A DNA stretch of 8,118 bases from Chitinophagaceae bacterium (GTDB lineage Bacteria; Bacteroidota; Bacteroidia; Chitinophagales; Chitinophagaceae), in assembly GCA_009996555.1 (NCBI GenBank), contig JAACZX010000092.1, positions 1-8,118 of the forward strand. The letters run 5' to 3'. Below are positions 7,847-8,118 of the stretch, piece by piece. The notes beneath the pieces were generated by a model. It saw nothing but the letters and a program-made list of their open reading frames with translations. It was not told the DNA's origin and did not search any database. The translations under genes and the position numbers were made by a program. Numbering within the stretch: the stretch's first letter is position 1; each line of letters begins with the position of its first letter.

Positions 7847-7882
7847 TTTTGGTCTGACGGTTTTCAACCGTGCCGACCAAAA
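7847..7882. repeat. Second interrupted palindrome, REP-like
   Basis: The outer arms TTTTGGTC (7847-7854) and GACCAAAA (7875-7882) and the inner arms ACGGTT (7857-7862) and AACCGT (7866-7871) pair around a TTC loop, with a small TG/GCC internal loop. The outer GGTC/GACC ends and AT-rich tip resemble the palindrome at 4170-4202. A dispersed-repeat nature is inferred. It abuts the minus-strand terminator at 7884-7913 and could instead add to transcription stopping on either strand. Confidence 0.5.
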
Positions 7883-7883
7883 C

Positions 7884-7913
7884 AAAAAAGCGGTGGAAGA
7901 ATCCACCGCTTTT
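7884..7913 (-). terminator. Rho-independent terminator of the minus-strand gene
   Basis: Perfect 12-bp stem, 7886-7897 with 7902-7913 (AAAAGCGGTGGA and its complement), with a four-base loop. Read on the minus strand it ends in six T (complement of 7884-7889), the proper arrangement for the gene whose stop codon is at 7943-7945, about 30 bases upstream on that strand. On the plus strand only four T follow before a G, so it would work less well for the large gene. Confidence 0.88.
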
Positions 7914-7928
7914 GTAAACCATCAACGT

Positions 7929-7940
7929 GTATGTATGTAT
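7929..7940. repeat. Short tandem repeat (GTAT)x3
   Basis: Three consecutive GTAT units lie between the minus-strand stop codon and its terminator, in the untranslated 3' region. It is too short and too far from any start to suggest phase variation. Confidence 0.5.
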
Positions 7941-7942
7941 GC

Positions 7943-8118
7943 TTAGCTGAATAAGCCACCTTTACGTAATGTTTTTGTGCCTTCTCCAATTTTGAAACCA
8001 TTGTTATAGATCTCAACTTTGTAAGCACCTTCTACAAATTTTGCACCTGGCTTCCATTCAATTGAAACCGGAACTGATTTGTTTGCAGAGAAAGTTAAGC
8101 TTGTCATTTTTGTAAACA
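7943..8118 (-). CDS. C-terminal 57 residues of a minus-strand protein of unknown function (5' end outside window)
   Basis: On the minus strand a frame is open from the window edge to a TAA at 7945-7943 and is followed by a well-formed terminator, so this is the end of a real gene whose start lies beyond base 8118. The visible sequence contains SANKSVPVSIEWKPG, VEGAYKVEIYNNGFKIGEG and a lysine/glycine-rich end, KTLRKGGLFS. The pattern of short strands with YKVEIYNNG suggests a beta-sandwich (Ig- or carbohydrate-module-like) C-terminal domain. I recall similar endings in uncharacterised Bacteroidota periplasmic proteins, but this is a weak memory and no function is assigned. A methionine at the fourth visible residue could be internal or a start; nothing RBS-like can be judged in the ten bases left. 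It converges on the large plus-strand gene. Confidence 0.7.
   Translation of the reverse strand, partial: FTKMTSLTFSANKSVPVSIEWKPGAKFVEGAYKVEIYNNGFKIGEGTKTLRKGGLFS

Noticed and set aside
7723..7942. A small gene or RNA in the convergent gap
   Set aside because: No frame with a plausible start and family-like sequence; the stretch is accounted for by hairpins, a G-rich tract and a short tandem repeat.

Overview
The window reads as chromosome of a Bacteroidota bacterium, most likely the Chitinophagaceae or a close family. The grounds are a B-type sdhC-sdhA-sdhB cluster whose protein sequences have the Bacteroidota character, start codons without Shine-Dalgarno motifs, a TAnnTTTG-type promoter box before sdhC, and outer-membrane proteins ending in aromatic residues. 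The family-level placement is inference. Apart from small hairpin repeats there is no sign of mobile elements, phage, CRISPR or RNA genes.

Layout. (1) At 1-380 is the 3' end of a small outer-membrane beta-barrel protein gene (+), closed by a clear intrinsic terminator at 408-434. (2) At about 480-4158 is the succinate dehydrogenase/fumarate reductase operon: a promoter box, sdhC (diheme cytochrome b anchor), a 120-base gap with a bulged hairpin, sdhA (flavoprotein), a 22-base gap, sdhB (iron-sulfur subunit), and a long terminator hairpin at 4117-4158. (3) Directly behind it lies a perfect GC-rich palindrome (4170-4202) that looks like a dispersed repeat. (4) Up to 7722 runs one very large gene for an exported, probably outer-membrane beta-barrel protein of about 1,150-1,185 residues and unknown function. 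Its start is unusual: no ATG, GTG or TTG lies between the palindrome and the signal peptide, and an ATC stands where an ATG would be expected. (5) At 7723-7942 is a gene-free convergent intergenic region with a weak hairpin, a second repeat-like palindrome and a terminator for the opposite strand. (6) At 7943-8118 is the 3' end of a minus-strand gene of unknown function.

How the genes work together. SdhC, SdhA and SdhB form complex II on the inner face of the cytoplasmic membrane. FAD in SdhA exchanges electrons with succinate/fumarate, three Fe-S clusters in SdhB carry them, and the hemes and quinone site of SdhC link them to the menaquinone pool. The three genes look co-transcribed. The large gene is separated from them by a strong terminator and probably has its own promoter, so its position gives no evidence of a role in complex II. 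I saw no defence, biosynthetic or other novel multi-gene system. The points most worth checking are the start of the large gene, its family, and the two palindromes.
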